Below, piece after piece: positions 34,043-42,422 of a DNA stretch of 64,000 bases. This DNA is from SM1-73 sp964588305 (lineage in GTDB: Bacteria > Zixibacteria > MSB-5A5 > SM1-73). The stretch's first letter is position 1, and every line of letters starts with the position of its first letter. A model generated the notes under the pieces. It was given only the letters and a program-made list of their open reading frames with translations. It was not told where the DNA came from and made no database searches. The position numbers and the translations under genes were made by a program. Location of the stretch: NCBI GenBank assembly GCA_964588305.1, contig CAZPOP010000004.1, positions 62,001 through 126,000 of the forward strand, written 5' to 3'.

Positions 34043-34259
34043 TTCTGCTCACCTCCTTCCTTAAGGGAACTCGACGCTCGTTTTCAGGCGACGATGCTAG
34101 TATCGAGACTGGTAACACAGAAGCTCGACCGAGGCAACGGCATTTTCTGGGCGGCGGCCTGAAGTCTCCTAAAATGATATTGACCTGGGCGCCATCAAGC
34201 CGGCCCCGACGACTGAATCTTCCTTGGTATTACCAATCACGTGATATGTATTTCCAACT

Positions 34260-36185
34260 CTACCCAATGCTTCTGTTTTCCTCTTCCTGTTTCAATTTGA
34301 CAATGATTTCATCCAAATCAAACTGTCCCAAGTCACCTTGTTTGTGTTTTCTTACGGAAACAGAATTGTTCTGTACCTCCTTTTTCCCTACGATAAACAT
34401 ATACGGTATCTTTTGTGCCTCCGCTTCTCTGATTTTGTAGTTAATCTTTTCATTTCTATCATCCAGCTCGACGCGAAATCCATTCTTCTCCAGTCTGTCT
34501 CTTACTTGGCCGACATAGAGATTCTGTTCATCAGTGATCGGCATTACCCGCATCTGGACCGGTGAGAGCCACAAAGGAAAGGCCCCTGCGAAGTGTTCGA
34601 TCAGAACGCCGAAAAAACGCTCCAGGGATCCCAAGAGCGCCCGGTGAATCATAATCGGCCTGTGAAGGTTGCCATCCTGTCCGGTGAAGGTCAGGTCGAA
34701 TCTCTCCGGGATGTTGAAGTCGAATTGTATGGTAGTGCACTGCCAAGCTCTCCCCATGGCGTCTATGATCTTAAGGTCGATTTTGGGACCGTAGAAAGCT
34801 CCACCACCTTCGTCCACCTGGAACTGCAGATTGTCCTTTTCTAAGGCCTGTCTTAAAGCCTGAGTGGCTTTTGCCCAGTTCTCCGGCTCCCCGATGAATT
34901 TCTCCGGCCGGGTGGATAAATATATCTCATACTTTTCAAATCCTAACGTTCGTAAAAAGGAAAGCGAGAAATTCAAAAGTTTCAGGACTTCCTCCTCTAA
35001 TTGTTCCAGCTGACAGAATATATGAGCATCATCCATGGTGAATCCCCTTACCCGCATGAGTCCATGCAATACCCCGGAACGTTCATAACGATAACATGTG
35101 CCCAGCTCGGCCAACTTGAAAGGCAAGTCTCGATAGCTTCTAATCTTGGATTTATAGATCAGGATGTGAAACGGACAATTCATCGGTTTAAGCTGATATT
35201 CGACATCCTCTACCACCATGGGTGAGTACATATACTCCTGATAGAAGCCGGTGTGTCCGCTTTTTGCCCAAAGATTGAGCCGCGCCACATGCGGGGTATA
35301 GATCAGCTGATATCCGTTCTTCTGGTGTTCTTCCACCCAGAAGTCCTCTATGATCTTACGCACCTGTGCACCCTTGGGATGCCAAAGAACCAGACCTGGC
35401 CCTATTTCATCCTGAATTGAGAAAAGCTCCAGTTCCTTTCCAAGTATGCGATGATCCCTTCTTTTGATCTCCGCCATTCTTTGCAGGTATCCATTCAGTT
35501 CCTCTTTGGAAGGAAAGGAAATCCCGTAGATTCGCTGAAGCATGGGGTTTTTCTCCGATCCCCTCCAGTATGCTCCGGCAATGCTGGTAAGCTTGAAATT
35601 CTTGATTATCCCGGTGAAGGGGAGGTGGGGCCCTCTGCACATATCCACAAAATCATCGTGTTGATACAATACTACCTTCTCATCCTCCAGTTCGGAGATC
35701 AATTCTACCTTATACTTCTCTCCCTTTTCCTGAAAGAATCTGATAGCCTCCGATTTGGGAACCTCCTTTCTCACAAAGGCGTGATTCTCTTTCACGATCT
35801 GGTGCATCTTCTTTTCGATCTTCTCCAAATCACCTGGTGTAAAAGGCTCCCTCTTCTCAAAATCATAATAGAATCCCTGCTCGATGGAAGGACCGATGGC
35901 CAACTTCGCTTCGGGAAACAGAGTCTGAACCGCCTGTGCCATTACATGCGAAGTGCTGTGCCAGAAGACTTCTCTTCCTTCCTGGGAATCGAACGCAAGT
36001 ATCTGGATTTCGCAGTCCTCGTCGATATTCCTCGATAAATCGGCTACCTCGCCGTTGATCCTGACTGCCAGAGCACTCTCTGCTAAGGGCAAGTCAATAT
36101 CTTTGAGAATACTTGAGACGGGTGTGCCCTTGTTGTACCCCTTCTTCGATTTGTCAGGTAAGATTACCGTGATTTTATCCGACAT
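34260..36185 (-). CDS. thrS: threonyl-tRNA synthetase
   Basis: Class II synthetase of 641 residues: N-terminal TGS domain (about 1-62), editing domain with the zinc-type HSTSHVMAQAV motif, catalytic core (MNCPFHILIYK, GVLHGLMRVRGFTMDDAHIF, and the motif-3 segment through HRALLGSLERFFGVLIE) and C-terminal anticodon-binding domain. All parts are intact. A strong hairpin plus T-run sits only about 20 nt before the ATG. infC follows after a 217-nt gap that carries the infC leader. Confidence 0.98.
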   Translation of the reverse strand: MSDKITVILPDKSKKGYNKGTPVSSILKDIDLPLAESALAVRINGEVADLSRNIDEDCEIQILAFDSQEGREVFWHSTSHVMAQAVQTLFPEAKLAIGPSIEQGFYYDFEKREPFTPGDLEKIEKKMHQIVKENHAFVRKEVPKSEAIRFFQEKGEKYKVELISELEDEKVVLYQHDDFVDMCRGPHLPFTGIIKNFKLTSIAGAYWRGSEKNPMLQRIYGISFPSKEELNGYLQRMAEIKRRDHRILGKELELFSIQDEIGPGLVLWHPKGAQVRKIIEDFWVEEHQKNGYQLIYTPHVARLNLWAKSGHTGFYQEYMYSPMVVEDVEYQLKPMNCPFHILIYKSKIRSYRDLPFKLAELGTCYRYERSGVLHGLMRVRGFTMDDAHIFCQLEQLEEEVLKLLNFSLSFLRTLGFEKYEIYLSTRPEKFIGEPENWAKATQALRQALEKDNLQFQVDEGGGAFYGPKIDLKIIDAMGRAWQCTTIQFDFNIPERFDLTFTGQDGNLHRPIMIHRALLGSLERFFGVLIEHFAGAFPLWLSPVQMRVMPITDEQNLYVGQVRDRLEKNGFRVELDDRNEKINYKIREAEAQKIPYMFIVGKKEVQNNSVSVRKHKQGDLGQFDLDEIIVKLKQEEENRSIG

Positions 36186-36203
36186 CTATTCGTCCTAACC
36201 CAT

Positions 36204-36229
36204 AAAAAACTACCCCTTTTTTGGGGTAG
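36204..36229 (-). terminator. perfect hairpin with T-run just upstream of thrS
   Basis: Minus strand: CTACCCC-AAAAAA-GGGGTAG followed by TTTTTT, ending about 18 nt from the thrS ATG. It either ends the tRNA-Val transcript or acts as an attenuator of thrS. I see no T-box features. Confidence 0.8.
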
Positions 36230-36300
36230 AGATGCCCTGTCATTTCGATCGAACAGTCATTCTCCTATGGTCTGTGAAGGGCTCAGTCCTTTTGTCTTCA

Positions 36301-36570
36301 TAGTGAGCGATACTGGCATCGAAGCAATAACCTTCCCGCCTGTTGGCGGGACACCCTAACCAATAGCTCTCTTGTAAGCGTCCTTCCTAATGGTGGGCGA
36401 TACTGGGATCGAACCAGTGACCTTCCCGCCCGTTGGCGGGACACCCTAACCAATAGCTCTCTTGTAAACATCCTTCCCAATGGTGGGCGATACTGGGATC
36501 GAACCAGTGACCTTCCCGCGCGTTGGCGGGACACCCTAACCAATAGCTGTCTTCTAAACATCCTTCCTAA
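36301..36570 (-). repeat. three 90-nt tandem tRNA-like copies after tRNA-Val
   Basis: Three direct repeats with an exact 90-nt period (36301-36390, 36391-36480, 36481-36570) follow tRNA-Val. Each keeps the tRNA-Val T-arm, 3' acceptor strand and CCA (positions 36391 and 36481 start the identical CCA-end), and a recognisable D-arm (AGCTATTGGTTAGGGTG), but the anticodon arm is replaced by a palindrome (CCCGCC-x-x-x-GGCGGG type) and the 5' acceptor strand does not match. The most distal copy is the most diverged. These are pseudo-tRNAs or a tRNA-derived repeat array; a long frame through them is an artefact of the period. Confidence 0.8.
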
Positions 36571-36647
36571 TGGTGGGCGATACTGGGATCGAACCAGTGA
36601 CCTCTTGCATGTCAAGCAAGCACTCTAACCAACTGAGCTAATCGCCC
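36571..36647 (-). tRNA. tRNA-Val (GAC)
   Basis: Cloverleaf on the minus strand: acceptor GGGCGAT/ATCGCCC, D-arm GCTCAGTTGGTTAGAGT, anticodon stem CTTGC/GCAAG around TTGACAT (anticodon GAC), T-arm ACTGG/CCAGT around TTCGATC, and an encoded CCA. A good promoter lies 170 nt upstream. Its 3' half is repeated downstream in three tRNA-like copies. Confidence 0.95.
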
Positions 36648-36817
36648 AAAAACAGCACAAAACTTCTGAGTTTCCAACCTTCGAAGTTTCAGGCCACCTT
36701 AACCAGACCTTCCCATGTCAATCACAGTATCCCAACTGCCTGAAGTCTCCCTCGACAAAACCCTACTCACAACTTAAGATTTTTTGCTTCTTTAACTTAT
36801 AATCTTCAAGCTTGCCT

Positions 36818-36846
36818 AATATACCATTCACGAAAATTCTTGTCAA
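36818..36846 (-). promoter_or_regulatory. promoter upstream of tRNA-Val
   Basis: Minus strand: -35 TTGACA (36841-36846), exact 17-nt spacer, -10 TATATT (36818-36823). Confidence 0.75.
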
Positions 36847-37344
36847 CAAAAAAAACAAGCCACCTATTCCTGCGTCTGCCAACCTCCGGCGTGAGTTACC
36901 CCTCAACAAATCGGCTACTTCTGATCCAATGACAGGGTCTGATCTGTTTTGCCAATGGCTTCAAACCCCGGGAATGCGCCACTTGGTTTGCACCGGAGGC
37001 CAAAGAGTGGTATCGCCGACGTATCTCAAACTCTGATTTGGTCTGTCACTGTCTTATCTCCTTCGCTCATCGTACGGAAATGCTACTTGTTCCATTAAAC
37101 ATATTTTCGCTAGACATCCGAACTCGGACGTGGCAAAATAGAAAACCCTTGAACCCAAGAGTACACATGAGTGAGGTAAAGAGAACAGCCGTTAAGAAAG
37201 GAGGTGTCTGAGTTTGGAAAACGGGGAGACAGGACCTTCGGTTTGTTTTTTTGTCACCTTGAATTCGCTTTATGTTAAATGATCCTACGGATCAACCTTC
37301 CATGGCTTCGGCTTACGAAGTAAGTCAAGACGAAGCGTCTGCGG
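36847..37344. other. gene-free stretch between flgM and the tRNA-Val promoter
   Basis: About 500 nt in which I find no gene, RNA or strong repeat. A small GATCC-GTA-GGATC palindrome lies near 37284. A 14-codon plus-strand frame near 37168 has no ribosome-binding site. Confidence 0.4.
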
Positions 37345-37689
37345 TTATGTTGCGAACAAGTCGATGAGCCTTTGGGCAATCTTAGAGAAAACCTCCGGCT
37401 TGTTATAATAACCTCTCTGACTTTTTTCTCTTGCTTCTTTTATCTTCCTTTCTCGGATACCCAAACTTGCTTTCACACTCTTGTTTCGAGCTGGACTGAA
37501 ATCGGCGTGGCGTTTCCCCTTCTGTGTCTTGGACGAAGTGAAATTGGTAACCCCGTTTCCAAAATCCCCTGACTGGCCAAGCCTGTTCACCGTTTCCCCT
37601 CCTAACTCTGTTGTGTGATGTAAGTTACGTAAGGTGTTGCTTTCCACCTCCGTGATTCTCGCCTTTCTTGTCGGAGAAAATGCATCCAT
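37345..37689 (-). CDS. flgM: FlgM-like anti-sigma-28 factor
   Basis: FlgM binds sigma-28 (FliA) until the hook is complete. The C-terminal part (RERKIKEAREKSQRGYYNKP, then KIAQRLIDLF) has the FlgM pattern: a basic helix, a G-Y turn and a second helix ending in A-x-x-LI-x-x-F. The N-terminal half is polar and low in complexity, as expected for this intrinsically disordered family. At 114 residues the size fits. A sigma-28-type promoter lies 55 nt upstream, and fliA, flgN and flgL are within 12 kb. The call rests on the C-terminus plus context. Confidence 0.72.
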   Translation of the reverse strand: MDAFSPTRKARITEVESNTLRNLHHTTELGGETVNRLGQSGDFGNGVTNFTSSKTQKGKRHADFSPARNKSVKASLGIRERKIKEAREKSQRGYYNKPEVFSKIAQRLIDLFAT

Positions 37690-37743
37690 TTAACTTCGCC
37701 TTCAATCCGTTTTACGTGTCCTGCCACTTCGTCCCTAATACAT

Positions 37744-37771
37744 CTATCGACGGATGCGCTTCGAAACTTTA
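37744..37771 (-). promoter_or_regulatory. sigma-28-type promoter for flgM
   Basis: Minus strand: TAAAGTTT (37764-37771), 12-nt spacer, GTCGATAG (37744-37751). The FliA consensus is TAAAGTTT with 11-12 nt to GCCGATAA; the -35 is a perfect match and the -10 matches at 6 of 8 positions. Confidence 0.65.
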
Positions 37772-38231
37772 CCCCTCAGGTTCTTGGCTTTTCCTGCGTT
37801 CAATCGCAGACGGGGCTATATCTGTTCTATGGATCGTGGAAAAACCAATTGGCTTGACAGGCGCGGATGCTAATTGCTTTCCTGTGGAAAGGATAGATGA
37901 GAGATTCTGAAAAGTTGAATAAGAAGGTGTGTGGTCTTTAGCTGCGAAGCGGGTGCCGTCGTCCGGCGATCAAGGACGGACATGCTCAAGCCATACTGGA
38001 CGATAATTCCGTAATTGACTCCAAAAGATTGCAACCAAGACGCCTCCGACAGCTTGGGGAAAGGAATGTCTTTCGGCACGGTTTTGCTTTTGTCTGCAAA
38101 TCACCCCAGCAGCTCACAACCTTCCTCTTTTCTTTCGGATAGAAGAAACTTAAGTCCAATCGCAGTTCATTGGTTCAAGAACTCGTCTGTTCGGCTTTGT
38201 TGATCGATGCTATAAGTCCGCTGTGACCAGA
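37772..38231. other. gene-free stretch upstream of flgM
   Basis: About 460 nt between the radical SAM gene and the flgM promoter. Short frames on both strands have no ribosome-binding site or family features. I see nothing further. Confidence 0.4.
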
Positions 38232-39365
38232 TCATATGAAATTCAGATGCATTTTGTTTTCCTCTATAACCTGTCGCATGATCTCGTTATAATAGTGCCA
38301 TCGGCACTCATACCGGTTACACTCTTCAACCTTTAGGTCTCTGATCACCTCTTTATGTCTTTGACCGAACCATATCTTTTCGAGGGATTGTTTGAAGAGA
38401 TTTCCCATCCGCATTGATTCTCTTCGGTTCTGATAATGGCAGCAAGGGTAAACGTCCCCCAATGGATCCACCACAACGTGAATAGGGGAAAGCCAGCATT
38501 TCCTGTCGGTTTTTGAGCTCTCAGCCCCGCCACAAACCAGAAAGGGATGGTGTTTTTCCTGCAAGACCTTTATAAGGTCCTTCACTATGCATACCTGTGC
38601 GGGCAGAAGAGAGTCTTCAGCATTTCGCATGGGCTTGAACTGAACATAATCGCATCCCACGTCTTTGGATAGGTTGACAATTTCTTCAATGAAATTCATG
38701 TTGGCCTGGCAAATCAGGACTTTCGCCCCGATGTTCAATTTGGAGTTTTCCCGAATTCTCTTTGAACCTATCTCCTCCAAGTTCTTCAGGATGGTGTGAA
38801 ATCCGTATAATTCTGGCGGACGATGTATTTGGTTATATACCGGTGCGTCGCCCGCGTCCAGGTTCACTCTGACGTAGGTGAAGTGGTTCACCACAAGGTC
38901 GGCTATTCGTCCCGAGAGCAAGGAACCATTGGTCAAAAGACCTAGCTCAAATCCTTGGTTTGCGGCCTGCTCTACCAGCTCACCGAATTCCGGATGTAGG
39001 GTCGGCTCCCCACCGCCGGAAAACTCGACGGATTTGACCTGCAAGTCACGTAAGCTTTTGAGGAGTGGAACGAAATTCTTGGGATCCAAAAAAACGTTTT
39101 CATCTCTATTCAGTTCATGATAAGGGCATCCCTGACAATTATGGTTGCAGACATAAGAGGGATAGACAACCGCCATGAGCGGATGAGGCATCTTGCCTTC
39201 CGAAATGCATTTGGCCAAACCATAGAATCTCAGAATCTTATTCTTTTCAAAGGGGTCGACCAGAACCCTTTGGCCATTTGCCTGTCTTTTCTCCGAAAAG
39301 GTGGTCCTCCTTCGTAGAGCTGACCTGTCGGTTGGCTTCGATATGAGATTTTTCTTGACCCGCAT
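38232..39365 (-). CDS. radical SAM / SPASM-type protein
   Basis: A 377-residue radical SAM enzyme. The cluster motif C73-x3-C77-x2-C80 (CNHNCQGC) is followed by SVEFSGGGEPTLHPEF (the GGE motif) and GLLTNGSL; the C-terminal third has extra cysteines (CWLSP, PCCHYQ, CNRYEC) of the SPASM/twitch type. Such proteins modify peptides or cofactors; no partner gene is adjacent. The ATG at 39365 is chosen because AGGA lies 9 nt upstream; a GTG 22 codons earlier is also in frame. It sits between fliW and flgM and may serve flagellar or unrelated chemistry. Confidence 0.82.
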   Translation of the reverse strand: MRVKKNLISKPTDRSALRRRTTFSEKRQANGQRVLVDPFEKNKILRFYGLAKCISEGKMPHPLMAVVYPSYVCNHNCQGCPYHELNRDENVFLDPKNFVPLLKSLRDLQVKSVEFSGGGEPTLHPEFGELVEQAANQGFELGLLTNGSLLSGRIADLVVNHFTYVRVNLDAGDAPVYNQIHRPPELYGFHTILKNLEEIGSKRIRENSKLNIGAKVLICQANMNFIEEIVNLSKDVGCDYVQFKPMRNAEDSLLPAQVCIVKDLIKVLQEKHHPFLVCGGAESSKTDRKCWLSPIHVVVDPLGDVYPCCHYQNRRESMRMGNLFKQSLEKIWFGQRHKEVIRDLKVEECNRYECRWHYYNEIMRQVIEENKMHLNFI

Positions 39366-39540
39366 AAACAAGCGTCCTGTCCTCAGAACATCTTCACCAG
39401 TCTGCCAGTATCTCTGACACCTGAGCCGCACTTAGGCAACCACCACCAAATTGGGTAGAATTAAAGGACGTGAATCCGGGGAACATCTCCTGCAGCAACC
39501 TTGGATGGTTACCCTGGCTTTCGATCAGACTGATCCGTGG

Positions 39541-40020
39541 TTAATTGGACGAACTCTTCTCTTCAGAGAAGCGTTTAGTTTTCAGTTTTTTCTTGAGTTC
39601 ATCCAGAATGTAATGTTTGGTGGTGTAAGGGCTGCTTGGCATGACCACCTGCTTGGCGATTCTCTTATTGGAGTTTATCACCAAAGGACCCAAAAGGTTG
39701 GCGGAAATCTGCGAAGGATCGGACGGAACGGTAACAACGACGTAGGTAATGAGTTCTTTCCTCTGTTGAAAGCTCAGCTCCTCTAATTCCTTTTCATTCA
39801 CCTCCAACTTGTAATTGGAAAAAAACAAGGCTGGATCCACGATAGCAAAGGCAATGCTGGAATCCTCCACCGACTGCAGCCACTTGAAAGGATCAAATTG
39901 GTCCTTCTCTATGATCACATATTTAGAAAGTTGAGAAAACCCCAAAATCCCTTTGGGCAGAAATAGAATGTCTTTTTCCTCAAAGGCGATTTCGCCAAAT
40001 CTGCTGGTAGGATATTTCAT
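39541..40020 (-). CDS. fliW: flagellar assembly factor FliW
   Basis: FliW binds flagellin and, when free, antagonises CsrA, coupling flagellin synthesis to export. The 159-residue protein has the family strands TSRFGEIAFEEKDILFLPKG, GILGFSQLSKYVI and the LLGPLVINSNKRIAKQVV segment. The ATG at 40020 is used (a TTG one codon earlier is also in frame) with GGGGGTG upstream. It follows flgL by 13 nt and csrA is a little further upstream, the usual partnership. Confidence 0.93.
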   Translation of the reverse strand: MKYPTSRFGEIAFEEKDILFLPKGILGFSQLSKYVIIEKDQFDPFKWLQSVEDSSIAFAIVDPALFFSNYKLEVNEKELEELSFQQRKELITYVVVTVPSDPSQISANLLGPLVINSNKRIAKQVVMPSSPYTTKHYILDELKKKLKTKRFSEEKSSSN

Positions 40021-40033
40021 CAAACACCCCCGA

Positions 40034-41650
40034 TCATCTGATAAAGTCCAAGAATGCAGGCTGGATTATTGCCGCTCCTCTTTTTAACACGGACCGGAAA
40101 AGAGACTGCTGATTCGCCAAATCTGCGGCAGCCCTAGACACGTCCTCTCTGCTTACCTCTGAGAAAAGTCTAGGAATGTCTGGTTCAAAAGCTGTGAGCC
40201 GGGCTTCAGCGCTCTCCAATCTCTTCAACTTAGCCCCTGCTTTCGCCCTGTGATTTGACACTTCTTTCAAACCCAAATCCAGAGTCTCCAGACCTTCCGA
40301 GATGGCCTTGCGATCCCCGTTCTTGAGACCTTCCATTGCAAATAAAAGAGCCCCTAATACGTCCGCTGATCCTGAAATCCCCAGAGCGTGGGCGCTCTTT
40401 CTTTCATCGCCATCAGAAATCACCAGGCTTTTCCCGGCTACTTTTGATTCGACGCTGATTCCTCTTTTCGAATTGCTCAGGGAGGCAATGACATCCGGTA
40501 CCGAATCATTGATGGCATCGATTATCTCTCCTATGGTGGAAGCCGTACCTAAATCAATCACTACTTCTGAATCTCCCAGGGCGAGGTTAATGGTTCCCAG
40601 GATCATTCCCCTGTCGTCTTTGAGCAGGGAGGTGAAGGTTTTTTCAGTCAGAATACAACCTAAATCCTGCCCCTCCAGGCCCCCCGGTGGAATGGTTGAC
40701 TCTTCCACAGAGTTGTTCAGAATCCCCGAATCTTTTGCAGTGTCTCCGTCTGTCTTGGAGATAGACAATCCTTTAGCAGAGCAGCCTTCATCTGACCTGA
40801 TATGGCTAAGCTTAAAGCCTGTCCTGGAGGCATTAAGGTCCGAACCCACACCCTCAATGCCAGAGGTATTAATGGCCTCTATGACCTCCCCCACCGCAGC
40901 GGCGCGGTGTAGGTTTATATCCCAACAACTGATTGCGTCATTCATCCTTATTGACCCCAGGCTTATCCCTCTTCCCAGATTCAAATCAGAAAGTCGAGTA
41001 TTTAAGTCTATTCGCGGATTCAAATCATAATCCTCGCCCAAGGTTCTCAGAGGCTTGGTCAAAAGGCTCGAATCAAGGGAATTGAGCTTCATGTTCAGGC
41101 CGGGCTGGATCTCCAATTCCATTCTTTCGTTGTTACTTCGACCTGCTGGTCCCCGTGGTGCTTTTGGAGAAAAAGGAGTTATGGCCTGCCACTGCGAAAA
41201 GGGATAGCCTCTGGTATCTTGGCTGTCGACAATCGCTAGCATCTTAGCCAGAAGCTTTCCCAGTTCCTTTGCGGTTCGTGTCCAGACCACGCGGTCCGAG
41301 GTCTTATCCGTCGTCTGGATGGTCATCTCTTTAGCCTTGAGCAGAAGAACGTCTAGCTGGTCTAAAGCAAGAAAGGTGGCTTTGAGCCACAGCTTGGCCA
41401 ACGATATGTTACTAACAAACCGATCCTGATGGTCCTGCCTGGTTTTCAATCTTAGACTTCTCTTTGTCTCCGAAATCCCTCCTACCCTCTTCTGAGACCA
41501 GGCAAGCTCCTCAGGTTGTGACCGACGAACGGGGTTTTCTTTCAGATTCTGTCTCATGCTGACCATCGTTTTATCCACGATTCCTGCAAAAACGTGTGAG
41601 GAGGTGACCGAAAGGGGGCTCAACTTAGATGGAAAACCAGAGACTTCCAT
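40034..41650 (-). CDS. flgL: flagellar hook-associated protein 3 (FlgL) with flagellin-IN motifs
   Basis: Hook-filament junction protein. The N-terminal helices (RQNLKENPVRRSQPEEL to LLLKAKEMTIQT, about 30-115) and the C-terminal helices (KEVSNHRAKAGAKLKRLESA, DVSRAAADLANQQSLFRSVL, ending QPAFLDFIR) are of the flagellin/FlgL type. The middle holds two flagellin-IN-like modules (TVGEVI-type AAAVGEVIEAINTSGIEGV and TASTIGEIIDAINDSVPDVI). At 538 residues it is long for FlgL. The N-terminus is poorly conserved before residue 30. The ATG at 41650 has AGGA about 9 nt upstream; TTG two codons earlier is also possible. Confidence 0.8.
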   Translation of the reverse strand: MEVSGFPSKLSPLSVTSSHVFAGIVDKTMVSMRQNLKENPVRRSQPEELAWSQKRVGGISETKRSLRLKTRQDHQDRFVSNISLAKLWLKATFLALDQLDVLLLKAKEMTIQTTDKTSDRVVWTRTAKELGKLLAKMLAIVDSQDTRGYPFSQWQAITPFSPKAPRGPAGRSNNERMELEIQPGLNMKLNSLDSSLLTKPLRTLGEDYDLNPRIDLNTRLSDLNLGRGISLGSIRMNDAISCWDINLHRAAAVGEVIEAINTSGIEGVGSDLNASRTGFKLSHIRSDEGCSAKGLSISKTDGDTAKDSGILNNSVEESTIPPGGLEGQDLGCILTEKTFTSLLKDDRGMILGTINLALGDSEVVIDLGTASTIGEIIDAINDSVPDVIASLSNSKRGISVESKVAGKSLVISDGDERKSAHALGISGSADVLGALLFAMEGLKNGDRKAISEGLETLDLGLKEVSNHRAKAGAKLKRLESAEARLTAFEPDIPRLFSEVSREDVSRAAADLANQQSLFRSVLKRGAAIIQPAFLDFIR

Positions 41651-41682
41651 CCGCAATCTTCCTATGTTCCGTGAAAGGAGGG

Positions 41683-41889
41683 CTAATTTTCTTCATAATA
41701 GACGAAACTGTCGTCCAAAACCTTCCGCGTTTCCCCTGCCTTGATACGGGATTCAGGCGACTTCTTTTTCGCTTTGAACGATCGGGAAACGGGAGACCCT
41801 TCAGTCTGATTCTGCCACCACCTCCGATACTTGCACACCGTCTGATTCAAGTCCTCCTGCTTCTTTTTCTTCTTGCTCGTAAAGAACAC
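41683..41889 (-). CDS. possible small basic protein between csrA and flgL
   Basis: A GTG frame of 68 codons preceded by AAAGGAGAGAAGCG, a good ribosome-binding site. The product is Lys-rich (TSKKKKKQEDLNQTVCKYRRWW, ... FKAKKKSPESRIKAGE) and I do not recognise it. It ends 32 nt before flgL. It could be a real small gene of the flagellar operon or a chance frame; the composition argues for caution. Confidence 0.35.
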   Translation of the reverse strand: MFFTSKKKKKQEDLNQTVCKYRRWWQNQTEGSPVSRSFKAKKKSPESRIKAGETRKVLDDSFVYYEEN

Positions 41890-41993
41890 CGCTTCTCTCC
41901 TTTCTGGGACAGCTTTTCGGCCCAAAAGTCTCAAGTCAAGGTGAACCCGGCAGGAGGACCATGGAGCGCGAGTTGGTGAACCCTTGGAACGAT

Positions 41994-42314
41994 TCATCCA
42001 GCTCTATTGCCCTTCTTGCCCTTCTGGTTAGTCTCCGTCCCACCAGGCCAGTCCATCTGAGCATGTTTTGGAAGTAATTCTTTTCTTTCCTCCCTGATAA
42101 TGGAGGAGATTCTGGCCAGATCCTCCTCGGCTGCAGCGACCGCTCTTTTGTTTTCTTCTTGGATTTTGAAATAGATTTCCTCTCTGTGGATGGTTACCTT
42201 CTGGGGAGCGATGATTCCCAGCCTGACTTGCCTGCCCCGCACTCCCAAAACGGTTATCTTGATGTCGTCTCCGATGGTGACGCTCTCGCCCAGCTTCCTT
42301 GTTAGTATTAGCAT
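41994..42314 (-). CDS. csrA: carbon storage regulator CsrA with long tail
   Basis: RNA-binding translational regulator that represses flagellin-type mRNAs and is held in check by FliW. The core LILTRKLGESVTIGDDIKIT, VLGVRGRQVRLGIIAP and VTIHREEIYFKIQEENK is canonical. The protein is 106 residues, against the usual 60-75: about 40 extra residues form a helix and a Gly/Lys-rich end. It stands between flgN and flgL/fliW, the standard place for the CsrA-FliW switch. Confidence 0.95.
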   Translation of the reverse strand: MLILTRKLGESVTIGDDIKITVLGVRGRQVRLGIIAPQKVTIHREEIYFKIQEENKRAVAAAEEDLARISSIIREERKELLPKHAQMDWPGGTETNQKGKKGNRAG

Positions 42315-42422
42315 TCCTGCCTTCTTTTCGGAATCCGCACGTTCCTGCGGCCAAGAAAACGGCTTTCAGTCAATCACAGATTCGCCTGTGGTCCCACATC
42401 TGTTGAGAAAAGGACAGCAATC

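Noticed and set aside
36186..36290. A T-box leader for thrS.
   Set aside because: No T-box sequence or specifier-loop arrangement; only the hairpin with T-run.
36298..36615. A 105-codon minus-strand frame with three near-identical segments (LVRSQYRPPLGR...).
   Set aside because: It is the translation of tandem tRNA-like repeats whose 90-nt period keeps the frame open; it overlaps tRNA-Val.
40302..41030. A 242-codon plus-strand frame.
   Set aside because: Antisense shadow of flgL's low-complexity middle; no start signals.
41683..41997. The longer version (104 codons) of the small frame between csrA and flgL, with an ATGA overlap of the csrA stop.
   Set aside because: The first 36 codons look non-coding; only the GTG start with a ribosome-binding site at 41889 was kept, at low confidence.
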